Shown here piece by piece: positions 31,936 through 39,700 of a stretch of DNA of 64,000 bases. Under the pieces are notes generated by a model. That model had not been told where the DNA came from, made no database searches, and saw only the letters and a program-made list of their open reading frames with translations. The number at the start of each line of letters is the position of its first letter. Position 1 is the first letter of the stretch. Location of the stretch: NCBI RefSeq assembly GCF_009865405.1, contig NZ_WWJY01001238.1, positions 1 to 64,000 on the forward strand. Reading direction: 5' to 3'. Source of the DNA: Streptomyces sp. SID3212 (GTDB lineage: Bacteria; Actinomycetota; Actinomycetes; Streptomycetales; Streptomycetaceae). The position numbers and the translations under genes are program-made.

Positions 31936-32357
31936 GCACGCCTATCGAAGAGATCGACACAATGCGCTACCTGGGCGCAATCATCACCCAGGGTGCGAAC
32001 CACTGGACTGCGTACAACTACGCGGTCGAACAGGCCACCAACGCGGGCGACCAAATACCTGCCGCACAAACGGCGCTGCTGGCGTTTGACTCAGGCATCC
32101 GTACCGCGGAAGCCGCGCTACATACCGCACTCGTGGCGGTACCCATGGACCTCCCGACAGTGTTCGCCGCGGCGCAGTCGCTTGATGTGGTGTTCGCCGA
32201 AGTGCGGCCGTTCTTCGAGGCGTTCACCGGACTGTCTCTCTACGCCCAGGAACAGAGCACAGAGGCAGCTAACAGGGCGACTGCGATAGCGGACCTGCTG
32301 CCTGAGATCCGTCAAGCAATCCGCAACGCTTACGCGGCGCTTCCGCCTGAGGAATAG
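31932..32357 (+). CDS. All-helical phage protein, unknown (141 aa)
   Basis: GTG 31932 overlapping the previous stop. Ala-rich, continuous helices with regularly spaced hydrophobics. No family recognised. Confidence 0.65.
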   Translation: MSTPIEEIDTMRYLGAIITQGANHWTAYNYAVEQATNAGDQIPAAQTALLAFDSGIRTAEAALHTALVAVPMDLPTVFAAAQSLDVVFAEVRPFFEAFTGLSLYAQEQSTEAANRATAIADLLPEIRQAIRNAYAALPPEE

Positions 32358-32360
32358 ACG

Positions 32361-32588
32361 ATGCCGCTGCCGGCAAACGTTCAGCACGCGCGTGCTCGTA
32401 AGCCTCGCCACTACTGCCCGCGGTGCGGAATGGTGGCGGGTCAGTACGACGGGGCTGCTATCCCCTGTACGTACGACGTTGTTCCGCCGCACCCGATGTT
32501 TCAGTTCAGCGGCTTTAACAATCCGGGGATGCCGGACGATCAATGTCCCGGCGGCCTCTTTGATCCAGTGAGAGACAGGGCGCCTTAA
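32361..32588 (+). CDS. Zinc-finger-like microprotein (75 aa)
   Basis: HYCPRCGMVAGQYDG plus two further Cys; Pro/Phe-rich C-terminus. ATG 32361 directly after the previous stop. Confidence 0.6.
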   Translation: MPLPANVQHARARKPRHYCPRCGMVAGQYDGAAIPCTYDVVPPHPMFQFSGFNNPGMPDDQCPGGLFDPVRDRAP

Positions 32589-32782
32589 TGTCCTTCAAGG
32601 TAGAGATCGTGATTCATCACATAGATGAGATTGACATCACCACTGTGAATGATCAGGGCAGAGAGATCCTGCCTGCCCAACCGCGGGAGATCGCGCGCCT
32701 GACCGTGCACGGACCACGAGCCTTTGTCAAGGATGTAATCAGCGGCGCAAGTATGGCCATGGACGAGATAGAGGCGTTCTGA
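32588..32782 (+). CDS. Small phage protein, unknown (64 aa)
   Basis: Start overlaps the previous stop (TAATG). Short beta-rich protein (FKVEIVIHHIDEIDITTVND) with a C-terminal helix. Unknown. Confidence 0.6.
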   Translation: MSFKVEIVIHHIDEIDITTVNDQGREILPAQPREIARLTVHGPRAFVKDVISGASMAMDEIEAF

Positions 32783-32928
32783 TGCAGCCTGGGACCATGA
32801 CCACGGAACGCAAGCCTGACTCGATATGCACGGGGTGCGGGGAACGGGTCTTTTGGGCAGTGGCCGGATACTGGGTTCACCTTACCGTCCCGATCATTGC
32901 CCATGACCCCGAACTTAACGAGGAGTAA
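32782..32928 (+). CDS. Small CxxC protein (48 aa)
   Basis: ATG 32782 on the previous stop (TGATG). ICTGCGERVFWAV with a later YWVHL is a half zinc ribbon. Confidence 0.55.
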   Translation: MQPGTMTTERKPDSICTGCGERVFWAVAGYWVHLTVPIIAHDPELNEE

Positions 32929-32932
32929 TTAG

Positions 32933-33139
32933 TTGCAAGACATCTGCCTGTACTGCCATGAACCAATAAAGCTCGGCAAGTACTTTCCCGATAGCAGTAC
33001 CGACAGCTGGTTTCATAGCAAGACAAAGCAATTCACCTGTGACGCTGTTCCCATATGGTATCGCGGGAGGGGTTGGCCTATCGCTCACCCCTATGAGGTG
33101 AGGAGACTAAAGCAGAATGCATACCTCCGTATGCCTTAG
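32933..33139 (+). CDS. Zinc-ribbon-like microprotein (68 aa)
   Basis: TTG 32933 with GAGGAG upstream. ICLYCHEPIKLGKYFPDSS then WFHSKTKQFTCD gives a Cys2-His-Cys set. Confidence 0.6.
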   Translation: MQDICLYCHEPIKLGKYFPDSSTDSWFHSKTKQFTCDAVPIWYRGRGWPIAHPYEVRRLKQNAYLRMP

Positions 33140-33278
33140 CAGTAAGAACGGTGTCGAGAACTGGTCCTGCCCTCAGTGCGGGCGAACCTTGGTTATCCAA
33201 TGGCCATTGGATGGCAAGCGATTCGAAGCAGCTGTCATGGTGCCCGGAGATTCCACTATCACACACCGGAGGGACTAG
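33117..33278 (+). CDS. Small zinc-ribbon-like protein (53 aa)
   Basis: ATG 33117 inside the previous gene end. WSCPQCGRTLVIQWPLDGKR is a typical half ribbon. Confidence 0.55.
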   Translation: MHTSVCLSSKNGVENWSCPQCGRTLVIQWPLDGKRFEAAVMVPGDSTITHRRD

Positions 33279-33280
33279 AT

Positions 33281-33478
33281 ATGGAAAGCCTTACCGAGGA
33301 ACACGCAAGGCGCGCTGAACTGCTCACCAGAATGCAGACCGACGCTCAGAACGTCCGGGGGGTCGCGCTGATGGCCGCGGCATCGTACTGCGGTGGCATC
33401 GCAGTCGCGCGCGGCGTGGGCGCCGCAGATGTCATCGAGCTTGCGCGTGAGTGGGAAGGCTACATCCGCAATGGCTGA
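33281..33478 (+). CDS. Small helical protein, unknown (65 aa)
   Basis: ATG 33281 with CGGAGGG upstream. Helical, Ala-rich (ELLTRMQTDAQNVRGVALMA). Overlaps the MazG-like gene by 8 nt. Confidence 0.6.
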   Translation: MESLTEEHARRAELLTRMQTDAQNVRGVALMAAASYCGGIAVARGVGAADVIELAREWEGYIRNG

Positions 33479-33836
33479 GCTATGGGAGCACGCCGGCGCG
33501 GCGTACGCGTGGATCCGACGCAGCGATCGTGCGCGCCGCGGAGATCAGGCGAGGCCCCACGCGGAACGTCTGGAGTCGATGAGGGCCGATCGACACCTGC
33601 GGTTGCTCAAGGTCTCCGAGGAGCTTGGGGAAGCCACCCAGGCTGCTATCGGGGTGGAAGGGCAGAACCCGAGAAAAGGCGTGACGCACTCCAACTCGGA
33701 TGTCGCGACGGAACTGTGCGACGTCATCCTGTCAACAATGGTTGCGATGCACGACTACACGCATGACCCTGAGGCGTTCATGGATGAGTACTTCGAGGCG
33801 CGGTCGGATCGGATCAAGGAATGGTCTGGCGAATAA
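33471..33836 (+). CDS. MazG-like nucleotide pyrophosphohydrolase
   Basis: 121 residues, ATG 33471. The metal site of all-alpha NTP pyrophosphatases is visible as LKVSEELGEATQAA (ExxE) followed by SDVATELCDVILSTM (ExxD). Phage MazG-like proteins hydrolyse NTPs or, as proposed for some, alarmone-like nucleotides to keep the host active. It lies among replication genes, which fits nucleotide control. Confidence 0.82.
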   Translation: MAELWEHAGAAYAWIRRSDRARRGDQARPHAERLESMRADRHLRLLKVSEELGEATQAAIGVEGQNPRKGVTHSNSDVATELCDVILSTMVAMHDYTHDPEAFMDEYFEARSDRIKEWSGE

Positions 33837-33943
33837 AGTGCTGGCTTTACGCTGAGGGCTTTCGCTACTACTGCCATCGATGCGACAGGGTCTATTGGTT
33901 CGGACAGAAATGCGCACACAAGCCTAGATGGTGGCGCGGATGA
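33821..33943 (+). CDS. Small Cys/Trp-rich protein (40 aa)
   Basis: ATG 33821, overlapping the MazG-like gene by 16 nt. YYCHRCDRVYWFGQKCAH is a compact zinc site. Confidence 0.55.
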   Translation: MVWRIKCWLYAEGFRYYCHRCDRVYWFGQKCAHKPRWWRG

Positions 33944-34068
33944 TATCCGAATGGCTAGCAGTCTATTGGCCGTTCATTAGTTTCTTGGCTTTGTGGGGTG
34001 CCGTAATCGGATGGGTTGCGGCACCCCCGCCACGAAAGAGAGGTAAGCATGTCGCTGAGCGGCATTGA
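33940..34068 (+). CDS. Small membrane protein (42 aa)
   Basis: ATGA overlap with the previous stop. Hydrophobic helix VYWPFISFLALWGAVIGWVA with a basic tail. Confidence 0.55.
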   Translation: MISEWLAVYWPFISFLALWGAVIGWVAAPPPRKRGKHVAERH

Positions 34069-35251
34069 GTGGGGATACTGCGGAGCTTGCGGCAAAGAGG
34101 TCCCTACCGTCATGGCGAAAGGCGAGCGCCTGCTTGAGGACCACTTCGAGGCGGGCGGCTTCAACGTCCAGAATAGTGAACACGACGCGGTGCGCGTCAG
34201 TCACGGTCCGAAGTGCGAAGGGTCGTGGAAATGGCCTTCACTCCCGCCCGAGAATGGTGATGACGAAACTCACCGGTTTCAGGACATCAAAGCCCCTGTT
34301 ACCTCCGACGATGACGGGCTCATCATTCAGAGGAATGACAATAGCATCACCGACGCTGCTGTCCGGAGCGTACAGCGGGACATCCTCTCGACATACTTCC
34401 CGGAGGAGACTGAGCGAAGTCGACGCTGGCGCCGAGCACTCGGCGACGACCCGCATCAGCGGATAGGGAGCATCCGCGGCATCAACGTCCGGACAGACTC
34501 CGCGCTTCCCCCGGGATCCGTCACCGTGGACGGAGTCGACGTCTCGCAGCACATCACTGGGATTACTGTCTCGAATGACATGTATGACGACTTGATGCAG
34601 GCATCCCTAAGTCGAGGGTCCTGGGGGCGATTTCTAGAGGCTATGCGTGGGCTTGGCGCAGCGTCCGCGCAAGCCAACTTCACGCTCTCCGATGCTGCGG
34701 TCGAAGTGCCGCCAAGCAGGGAGAGTGCTGTCAACGACCTGCGCGAAATGTTCGAGAGTTTGGGCAATGCGCCGGCGCCCATACCAGGGGGCGAACGGGT
34801 GCGGGGGCTGCGGGCGGATCGCGTGGCCGTTTATGACATGCCGCGCTGGTTCTATTCCTCTACCCGTAATGAAGCGCTTGAGCGAGAGCGGTCAGAGGTG
34901 GCAGCGCTCGATGAGCGAAGCGACCCGGACGTCACCTGGGAAGCCACGCCGGCGGAAGGCGGGCGGGAGCTTATCCGTTTGGGATTCGACCCAGATGCGC
35001 CGTTCACGTTGGGGTGCCAGCCTCAGTCTCCGGACCGGCCGGAAATGGATTTCTGTGGGGGCGCTTTCCGTAACCGTTACACGCTCGCGCAAGGCGACGC
35101 GCTCGAAGACGTCACGGACTGGATGAGTCGCTATCACCCGATCTTCGCACCTGGGGGAATCCTCACTGAGATAGCAGTGCAACGCGCTGGAATGAGTCAA
35201 GCAACCCTAACGCGTATCCAGAGAGGAGAGACCGGCAATGAAGATCATTGA
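34049..35251 (+). CDS. Phage protein, unknown (400 aa)
   Basis: ATG 34049 (GAGAGG upstream). The N-terminus has CGACGKEV and a later Cys, suggesting a zinc site. The middle is acidic and Arg-rich without a recognised fold. The C-terminus RAGMSQATLTRIQRGE could be a helix-turn-helix. It is the largest unrecognised protein of the early region and overlaps the SsgA-like gene. Confidence 0.65.
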   Translation: MSLSGIEWGYCGACGKEVPTVMAKGERLLEDHFEAGGFNVQNSEHDAVRVSHGPKCEGSWKWPSLPPENGDDETHRFQDIKAPVTSDDDGLIIQRNDNSITDAAVRSVQRDILSTYFPEETERSRRWRRALGDDPHQRIGSIRGINVRTDSALPPGSVTVDGVDVSQHITGITVSNDMYDDLMQASLSRGSWGRFLEAMRGLGAASAQANFTLSDAAVEVPPSRESAVNDLREMFESLGNAPAPIPGGERVRGLRADRVAVYDMPRWFYSSTRNEALERERSEVAALDERSDPDVTWEATPAEGGRELIRLGFDPDAPFTLGCQPQSPDRPEMDFCGGAFRNRYTLAQGDALEDVTDWMSRYHPIFAPGGILTEIAVQRAGMSQATLTRIQRGETGNEDH

Positions 35252-35657
35252 CAGGCACATCATGGCGCATGCGGTTGCATCTGGATTTGCGCCGACCCTC
35301 ATCAGGATAGACCTGCGCTACAACGCATCTGACCCGTACGTAGTGGAGATGATAGCTACCGAAGGGGAAGCTGAGAGCGTCTGGGAACTCTCCCGGGACT
35401 CTCTTGTTCAGGGGATCGCTCTTGGGCACGCGGGGCAGGGTGACGTTGTGGTGTCCACCAACATGGACTGCACCCGCCTGCAACTCACGTCCGATGAGCC
35501 AAGCGAGGGGCGGACTGTGGCAACGGTGGTATTGCCCACTCAATGGGTAAAGGAGTTCCTTCACGACACATGCAAGATGGTTCAACTGGGCGGTGAGTCA
35601 CGCATTATGCAGCCTGTCATCGATCAAGCGATTGAGGAGATCTTGAGTGGCGCATAA
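35238..35657 (+). CDS. SsgA-like (SALP) sporulation/cell-division regulator, phage-encoded
   Basis: 139 residues, the usual SsgA-family length. The match to SsgB is strong through the centre: LRYNASDPYVVEMIATEG, WELSRDSLVQGIALGHAGQG and DVVVSTN, then VLPTQWVKEFLHDT before the C-terminal helix. Host SALPs direct septum placement and peptidoglycan remodelling during Streptomyces sporulation, SsgB recruiting FtsZ. The phage copy could alter host division or help lysogens enter spores. Translation is coupled to its neighbours on both sides (14- and 11-nt overlaps). Confidence 0.85.
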   Translation: MKIIDRHIMAHAVASGFAPTLIRIDLRYNASDPYVVEMIATEGEAESVWELSRDSLVQGIALGHAGQGDVVVSTNMDCTRLQLTSDEPSEGRTVATVVLPTQWVKEFLHDTCKMVQLGGESRIMQPVIDQAIEEILSGA

Positions 35658-36399
35658 CAAGACTCGCGATCTCCTTTACGCGCGAGGCAAGAGGTTGACC
35701 GTACCGGTAAGGGTCGCCCAGGGTATTGTTATCGGCCTCAAGATGGACGGCATGACCAATGAGCAAATAGCTCTTGAGGCCGCTATCAGCATGGGCACAG
35801 TCTCCGACATTGCGCGAGGATACCGTCTCGCCGCCTCTCAGTCTCCTATGAGAGTGCACGTGAATACGGTGCACCGACTCAGCAAGGTACGGCCACCCAA
35901 AGTGCCTGAACGGCCCCGCGGTGGCGCCCTGCCGGCCGTGGGTTCGCTTCGACGGATCGATGCCCTTTGCCTTCAAGGCTATCCCCTCAAGTGGATATTT
36001 CATCGGATCACGGGTCACACCGGAGGGTATGACACCTTCATGCATAGGCGGCGCACTGAATACAAAGCGACGCGCGAGGCCACCTTGAGGACATATCAAG
36101 AACTGTCCGTCAAGAGCCCCGACGACTTCGGTATTCCCGCGGCATCGCAGTCAAGGGCTATCACCTATGCGCGGAAGCGAGGCGCCGCCGCCGGCCATTG
36201 CTGGGATGACGCTACCTGGAACGATGCCGATGCCATCCCAGAATGGACAGGTCGCTGTGGTACGACCGACGGATATCAGATCCACAGGCGAGAGCAGGAT
36301 CTATTTTGGAAATGGACCACCCGGGATCGCACGAAAGGCACCTGGGTAGTAGGGTGCGAGCCATGCAGGAAGGCCCATAGTGAAGCGAAGCACTCTTGA
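35647..36399 (+). CDS. Helix-turn-helix DNA-binding protein, unknown target
   Basis: 250 residues from GTG 35647. An HTH is visible at residues ~25-60 (GLKMDGMTNEQIALEAAISM then GTVSDIARGYRL). The C-terminus has CGTTDGYQIHRREQD and GCEPCRKAHSEAKH, possibly a zinc site of HNH-like type. Regulator or DNA-metabolism factor. Confidence 0.65.
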   Translation: MAHNKTRDLLYARGKRLTVPVRVAQGIVIGLKMDGMTNEQIALEAAISMGTVSDIARGYRLAASQSPMRVHVNTVHRLSKVRPPKVPERPRGGALPAVGSLRRIDALCLQGYPLKWIFHRITGHTGGYDTFMHRRRTEYKATREATLRTYQELSVKSPDDFGIPAASQSRAITYARKRGAAAGHCWDDATWNDADAIPEWTGRCGTTDGYQIHRREQDLFWKWTTRDRTKGTWVVGCEPCRKAHSEAKHS

Positions 36400-36607
36400 T
36401 GGCGAGAGTGGGTATGTATTGATGAGCGTCGCTAAGCCGATCTTGTTCTCATTTGATGAGGACGAGCTACGCCTAGCGGCGCTTACTCATGCGCCCCCTC
36501 ACGAACGGTCGATGTGGAACAGAACTGGCAAGCTGCTCATAAGGGAAGGATGGAAATGGAAATGGACCGGCATTGAGGTCCTAAGCGTATCTGTGATAGG
36601 CGAGTAG
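36380..36607 (+). CDS. Small phage protein, unknown (75 aa)
   Basis: GTG 36380, overlapping the previous gene by 20 nt. The C-terminus is Trp/Lys-rich (REGWKWKWTGIEV). ATG 36422 is a possible later start. Confidence 0.55.
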   Translation: MKRSTLDGESGYVLMSVAKPILFSFDEDELRLAALTHAPPHERSMWNRTGKLLIREGWKWKWTGIEVLSVSVIGE

Positions 36608-36611
36608 CTAC

Positions 36612-37820
36612 ATGGAGTTTGTTAGGGCCGATCCCGCCGGCGACGACGAACCGGTGGGAAGTATTGTTACTGAACTGATTGAGGAAGAAAAGCTAACCCG
36701 CCTCACTGAGGTGGAGCAGCTTAAAGCCCTAGCGCGCGACAAGGCCAACAAGGCCATTGACAAGATGAATGAAGATACGCGCTCCGTCGTGGCTCAGCGC
36801 GCTTCCTCATTCGTCATGAAAAGAACCCACTGGCTGTGGACCGACCGAATCCCCATGGGGGAGGTCACCCTCATAGCCGGCCGCGGTGGTACAGGCAAGA
36901 GCACAATGCTCTCAAGGCTAACCGGAGACATCACCACAGGGACGCTCCCAGGGGAGTTCAGGGGGCGCCCTCGTGCCGTCCTGTACGTCGTCAACGAGGA
37001 CTCGATCGAGAGAACCGTCAACCCCCGCATGGTGGCCGCTGGCGCGGACCTGGAACTCATCTTCTATCTGGCGGTCCCGGACGGGGCGCTTGTGCTCCCT
37101 CGCGACTGCCAGAGGATCCAGGAACGGGCGCTTGAGGTAAACGCTGCCTGCATCATGCTCGATCCTCTGAGCGCGAACCTGGGCGCTAAGAAGAATGATC
37201 AGGATCAGATGCGGACCGACATGCAAGCCATCAGGCGTATGTGTGAAGCCGTGAACATATCCGCTATCGGCCTCGCTCACACCAAGAAAGCGATGACCAA
37301 CAACCTCATGGATGCCATCTTGGGATCTACGGAGTTGGGTAACGTCTGTAGATCGGCCATGGGCGTTATGGCTGACGAATCGCAACCAGGGACCTATATC
37401 CTTTCTCAGGAAAAGTCGAACCTAGGGCGATTGGATATCGCGTCGTATCGCTACGAAATAAAGGGATTCAACATCCCCTTCGAAGGTGAGGTTATCTCTA
37501 CATCCAAGATTCAGATCATTGAGGAGTCCGACGTCAAGGTCTCCGACATGCTGGCAGACAACATGGATACCGGGAACTCCGGGAAGCTTGGAGATGCTCA
37601 GGAAGCGCTGAGAGAATACCTTGAGCAGAGTGGCGAGTCGATGAAGACCGAAGTCGTCAAGTGGATGCAGAAAGAGAACTACCCGCCCAGGACGGTTGAG
37701 CGTGCCGCGGCGAAGCTCAAGGTCGTCTCGAAGACCACAGGATTCGGAAAGGATAGGAAGACGACTTGGTCCCTGCCAGAGCCTCTACCGCCTATTGGAC
37801 CGCCGGCGATTACCGCGTAA
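36612..37820 (+). CDS. RecA-fold AAA ATPase, replicative helicase (RepA-like)
   Basis: 402 residues. AGRGGTGKST is the Walker A loop, ACIMLDPLSA the Walker B strand, and SAIGLAHTKKA a RecA-type sensor/H4 motif; the layout matches the AAA_25/RepA hexameric helicase group. The C-terminus (GDAQEALREYLEQSGESMKT to KLKVVSKTTG) is a winged helix. It likely unwinds phage DNA with the separate primase-polymerase. The candidate origin follows directly. Confidence 0.85.
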   Translation: MEFVRADPAGDDEPVGSIVTELIEEEKLTRLTEVEQLKALARDKANKAIDKMNEDTRSVVAQRASSFVMKRTHWLWTDRIPMGEVTLIAGRGGTGKSTMLSRLTGDITTGTLPGEFRGRPRAVLYVVNEDSIERTVNPRMVAAGADLELIFYLAVPDGALVLPRDCQRIQERALEVNAACIMLDPLSANLGAKKNDQDQMRTDMQAIRRMCEAVNISAIGLAHTKKAMTNNLMDAILGSTELGNVCRSAMGVMADESQPGTYILSQEKSNLGRLDIASYRYEIKGFNIPFEGEVISTSKIQIIEESDVKVSDMLADNMDTGNSGKLGDAQEALREYLEQSGESMKTEVVKWMQKENYPPRTVERAAAKLKVVSKTTGFGKDRKTTWSLPEPLPPIGPPAITA

Positions 37821-37846
37821 TCACTTTCGAGGCTCCTCGAAGGTGA
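37821..37846 (+). terminator. Hairpin after helicase gene
   Basis: TCACTTTCGAG pairs with CTCGAAGGTGA (one G-U) around 4 nt, starting at the base after the stop codon. Confidence 0.5.
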
Positions 37847-38259
37847 TCATGGTCATCGTATGCGTCGACCTGACGATAAGAAAGATCACCTTGCCAGTCA
37901 GAGTGACGATAAGTGTTCGCTCAGGGTAAGGACGCTTACCGTGTGTCGATATGGCTTTCTCCATGCTCGCCAAGCATCCGCCCAGGTCAACGCCATTCTC
38001 GCCATGCTCGCCAAAAAGAGGGCTTTCATAGCCCGCCAAAGGTAGAACGCTTGGCGAGCTGGCGAGCATGGCGAGCATGGCGAGCATGAGGAGAGAGAGA
38101 AGAAGATCTATATATATATAACTGTCTGTCACCTTCCTCGCCATGCTCGCCAATGCCCGCCAAGCTCCCTGTCTGGCGACCATGCGGCGAGCATGCCTGG
38201 GCGTACACACAGAGTGACAGGCACTTGGATCACGAAGGAAACCTAAAGGTGATTCCGAA
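37847..38259. other. Candidate phage replication origin with iterons
   Basis: No gene fits this stretch. TGGCGAGCATG-type repeats cluster here: tandem copies on the plus strand at 38060, 38069 and 38078 (9-nt period, partial copy at 38052), inverted copies CATGCTCGCCA at 37962, 38003 and 38142, and degenerate copies near 38174-38194. Between the blocks lies an AT tract, TCTATATATATATAACT (38108-38124). Further left TGACGATAAG occurs twice (37871, 37904). Iterons beside an AT-rich tract next to the helicase gene are the usual plan of a replication origin. An operator cluster is the main alternative. Confidence 0.65.
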
Positions 38260-38856
38260 TTGAAATCATCAACCCCCAAGCTAGGTCAATGCGCTCGCTG
38301 CAAAGCCTATGTATTCACTGCATGGGTCAATGGCCTAATAACCACAGTCGACAGTACCCCCCTGGGCGTAGAAGCCTACAGGGATGCAGTGATACAGAAG
38401 CGATTCACATTTGACTTCAAGGTTGACTCTCAAGGCAAGCCGGTTTCTCTGATCCAACGAGGACAGTTCAGTTCGTGGGGCAAGCACCCTGTATTGGCTC
38501 AGCATCCGTGCGAGTTGGTGACTGTGAATGTGATCGAAGTTGAGGCCCCAAAAGTACCGGACCCTGCGAGCTTTTCATCAGTAAAGAAGGCTTTTGTTCC
38601 AGACTATTCGAGGGCGAGACAGGTACCAGTTGCGGATCGTGTGATCCATGCCCCTATTGACAGATGGCGTCCTGCTCTCTGTTGTGTCTGTCGCACCTTC
38701 TTTACCGATGAGGAGAAGGATCAGGGCTTGTGGGCCGGCTACTACGTCAGCAGCTCGCAATGGTGGGCAGTGCACTCCGAAGAGTGTCCAAGACCTCCCG
38801 CAGTGCGGGGAGGTATCAAGGTGGGTCGCAAATTCCGATTGGATGGTATGGCATGA
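38260..38856 (+). CDS. Phage protein with two Cys pairs, unknown (198 aa)
   Basis: TTG 38260 directly after the repeat region. CARCKAYVFTAWVNG at the N-terminus and CCVCRTFFTDEEK near the C-terminus suggest zinc binding. The core is beta-rich. Its position next to the repeats makes it a candidate origin-binding protein by context only. Confidence 0.65.
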   Translation: MKSSTPKLGQCARCKAYVFTAWVNGLITTVDSTPLGVEAYRDAVIQKRFTFDFKVDSQGKPVSLIQRGQFSSWGKHPVLAQHPCELVTVNVIEVEAPKVPDPASFSSVKKAFVPDYSRARQVPVADRVIHAPIDRWRPALCCVCRTFFTDEEKDQGLWAGYYVSSSQWWAVHSEECPRPPAVRGGIKVGRKFRLDGMA

Positions 38857-39038
38857 GTTCAGGGATCTACTCGTTCGAAGACGTGCACGGCAATGTGTTT
38901 ACTGTTGAGCGCACGCAGTCCGGTGACGGATTCTGCGTTGAATCTTTCAGTACCAACACCGGTCAGGGAGTGATCGTGACAATGCCTGAGGACGAGATAT
39001 TCAGCATGCTTAATACTTTGATAGAGGCCGTTGGATGA
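38853..39038 (+). CDS. Small phage protein, unknown (61 aa)
   Basis: ATGA overlap. Beta-rich with a C-terminal helix (EDEIFSMLNTLIEAVG). Confidence 0.6.
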   Translation: MSSGIYSFEDVHGNVFTVERTQSGDGFCVESFSTNTGQGVIVTMPEDEIFSMLNTLIEAVG

Positions 39039-39151
39039 TCGAAGCTATCTATAGGCTCCTAGGTTGGGACATCAAGCGTGAAATGGTACGAGCAAGAAAG
39101 GCAGAATCGCAGGATCGCGTTAACCGTCGCCGAGCGTCGAAACGGCAATGA
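39035..39151 (+). CDS. Small basic protein (38 aa)
   Basis: ATGA overlap with the previous stop. Arg/Lys-rich C-terminus (DRVNRRRASKRQ). Weak ribosome-binding site. Confidence 0.4.
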   Translation: MIEAIYRLLGWDIKREMVRARKAESQDRVNRRRASKRQ

Positions 39152-39293
39152 ACTCCACGAGCGGGCAATCAAGCTACGCGAAGAGTTCGAGGATATGAGC
39201 ATCACGCAATCAGTGCACTTGGCTGCAATTCAAATGGGTCTTGTTGATGTGGAGATGGATGATGGTTCACAGGATGATGAAGTTCATGACTGA
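39078..39293 (+). CDS. Small helical protein, unknown (71 aa)
   Basis: GTG 39078, overlapping the previous small ORF by 74 nt; one of the two may be unused. ERAIKLREEFEDMSITQSVH looks like a real helix, and the stop is coupled to the next start. Confidence 0.5.
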   Translation: MKWYEQERQNRRIALTVAERRNGNELHERAIKLREEFEDMSITQSVHLAAIQMGLVDVEMDDGSQDDEVHD

Positions 39294-39519
39294 GCAACTG
39301 CATTACGAGAGGCATCCTGCCGTAAGACTTGCTAGGTGTCCGTTTCACGACACGGCGCACTTCCTTGCTACTGCGACCCTGTTTATCCCCCAGGCGGAGC
39401 GCGAGGAAGAGAAGGCGCTTAGGGAGATGACCGGTGAATACACCCTATCTATGCGTTCTGCTGTACGAGACATTTTGTCTAACGCCACAACAGATAGTGG
39501 ACAGAGCAATGATCTGTAA
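39286..39519 (+). CDS. Small phage protein, unknown (77 aa)
   Basis: ATG 39286, overlapping the previous gene by 8 nt. RCPFHDTAHFLATATL may bind metal; helical C-terminus. Confidence 0.55.
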   Translation: MTEQLHYERHPAVRLARCPFHDTAHFLATATLFIPQAEREEEKALREMTGEYTLSMRSAVRDILSNATTDSGQSNDL

Positions 39520-39700
39520 GCCGTGCGCCGAGGCCGCGGATCGTTGGATGGCTCACACAGACGAGACGTGCGCCGGCGGATGCGACTGCCAGCATCGAAC
39601 CAGAAAGGGCTCCATTGACACTGCCAGTGGTAACGATGCATCGACTGCAAACGCAGTTGGAACAAGGCTGGGAGGAGACAATCACGTGGACCGATCCTGA
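39509..39700 (+). CDS. Small Cys-rich protein (63 aa)
   Basis: ATG 39509 inside the previous gene end. MICKPCAEAADRWMAHTDET then CAGGCDCQH is a plausible zinc site. The C-terminal third overlaps the next gene. Confidence 0.5.
   Translation: MICKPCAEAADRWMAHTDETCAGGCDCQHRTRKGSIDTASGNDASTANAVGTRLGGDNHVDRS

Noticed and set aside
37860-38045. A 61-codon ORF in the repeat region
   Set aside because: Low-quality composition, overlaps the repeat copies and lacks a ribosome-binding site.
38052-38152. CRISPR-like repeat array
   Set aside because: The repeats are 9-11 nt, tandem or inverted without spacers of constant length, and no cas genes are near; they fit iterons.
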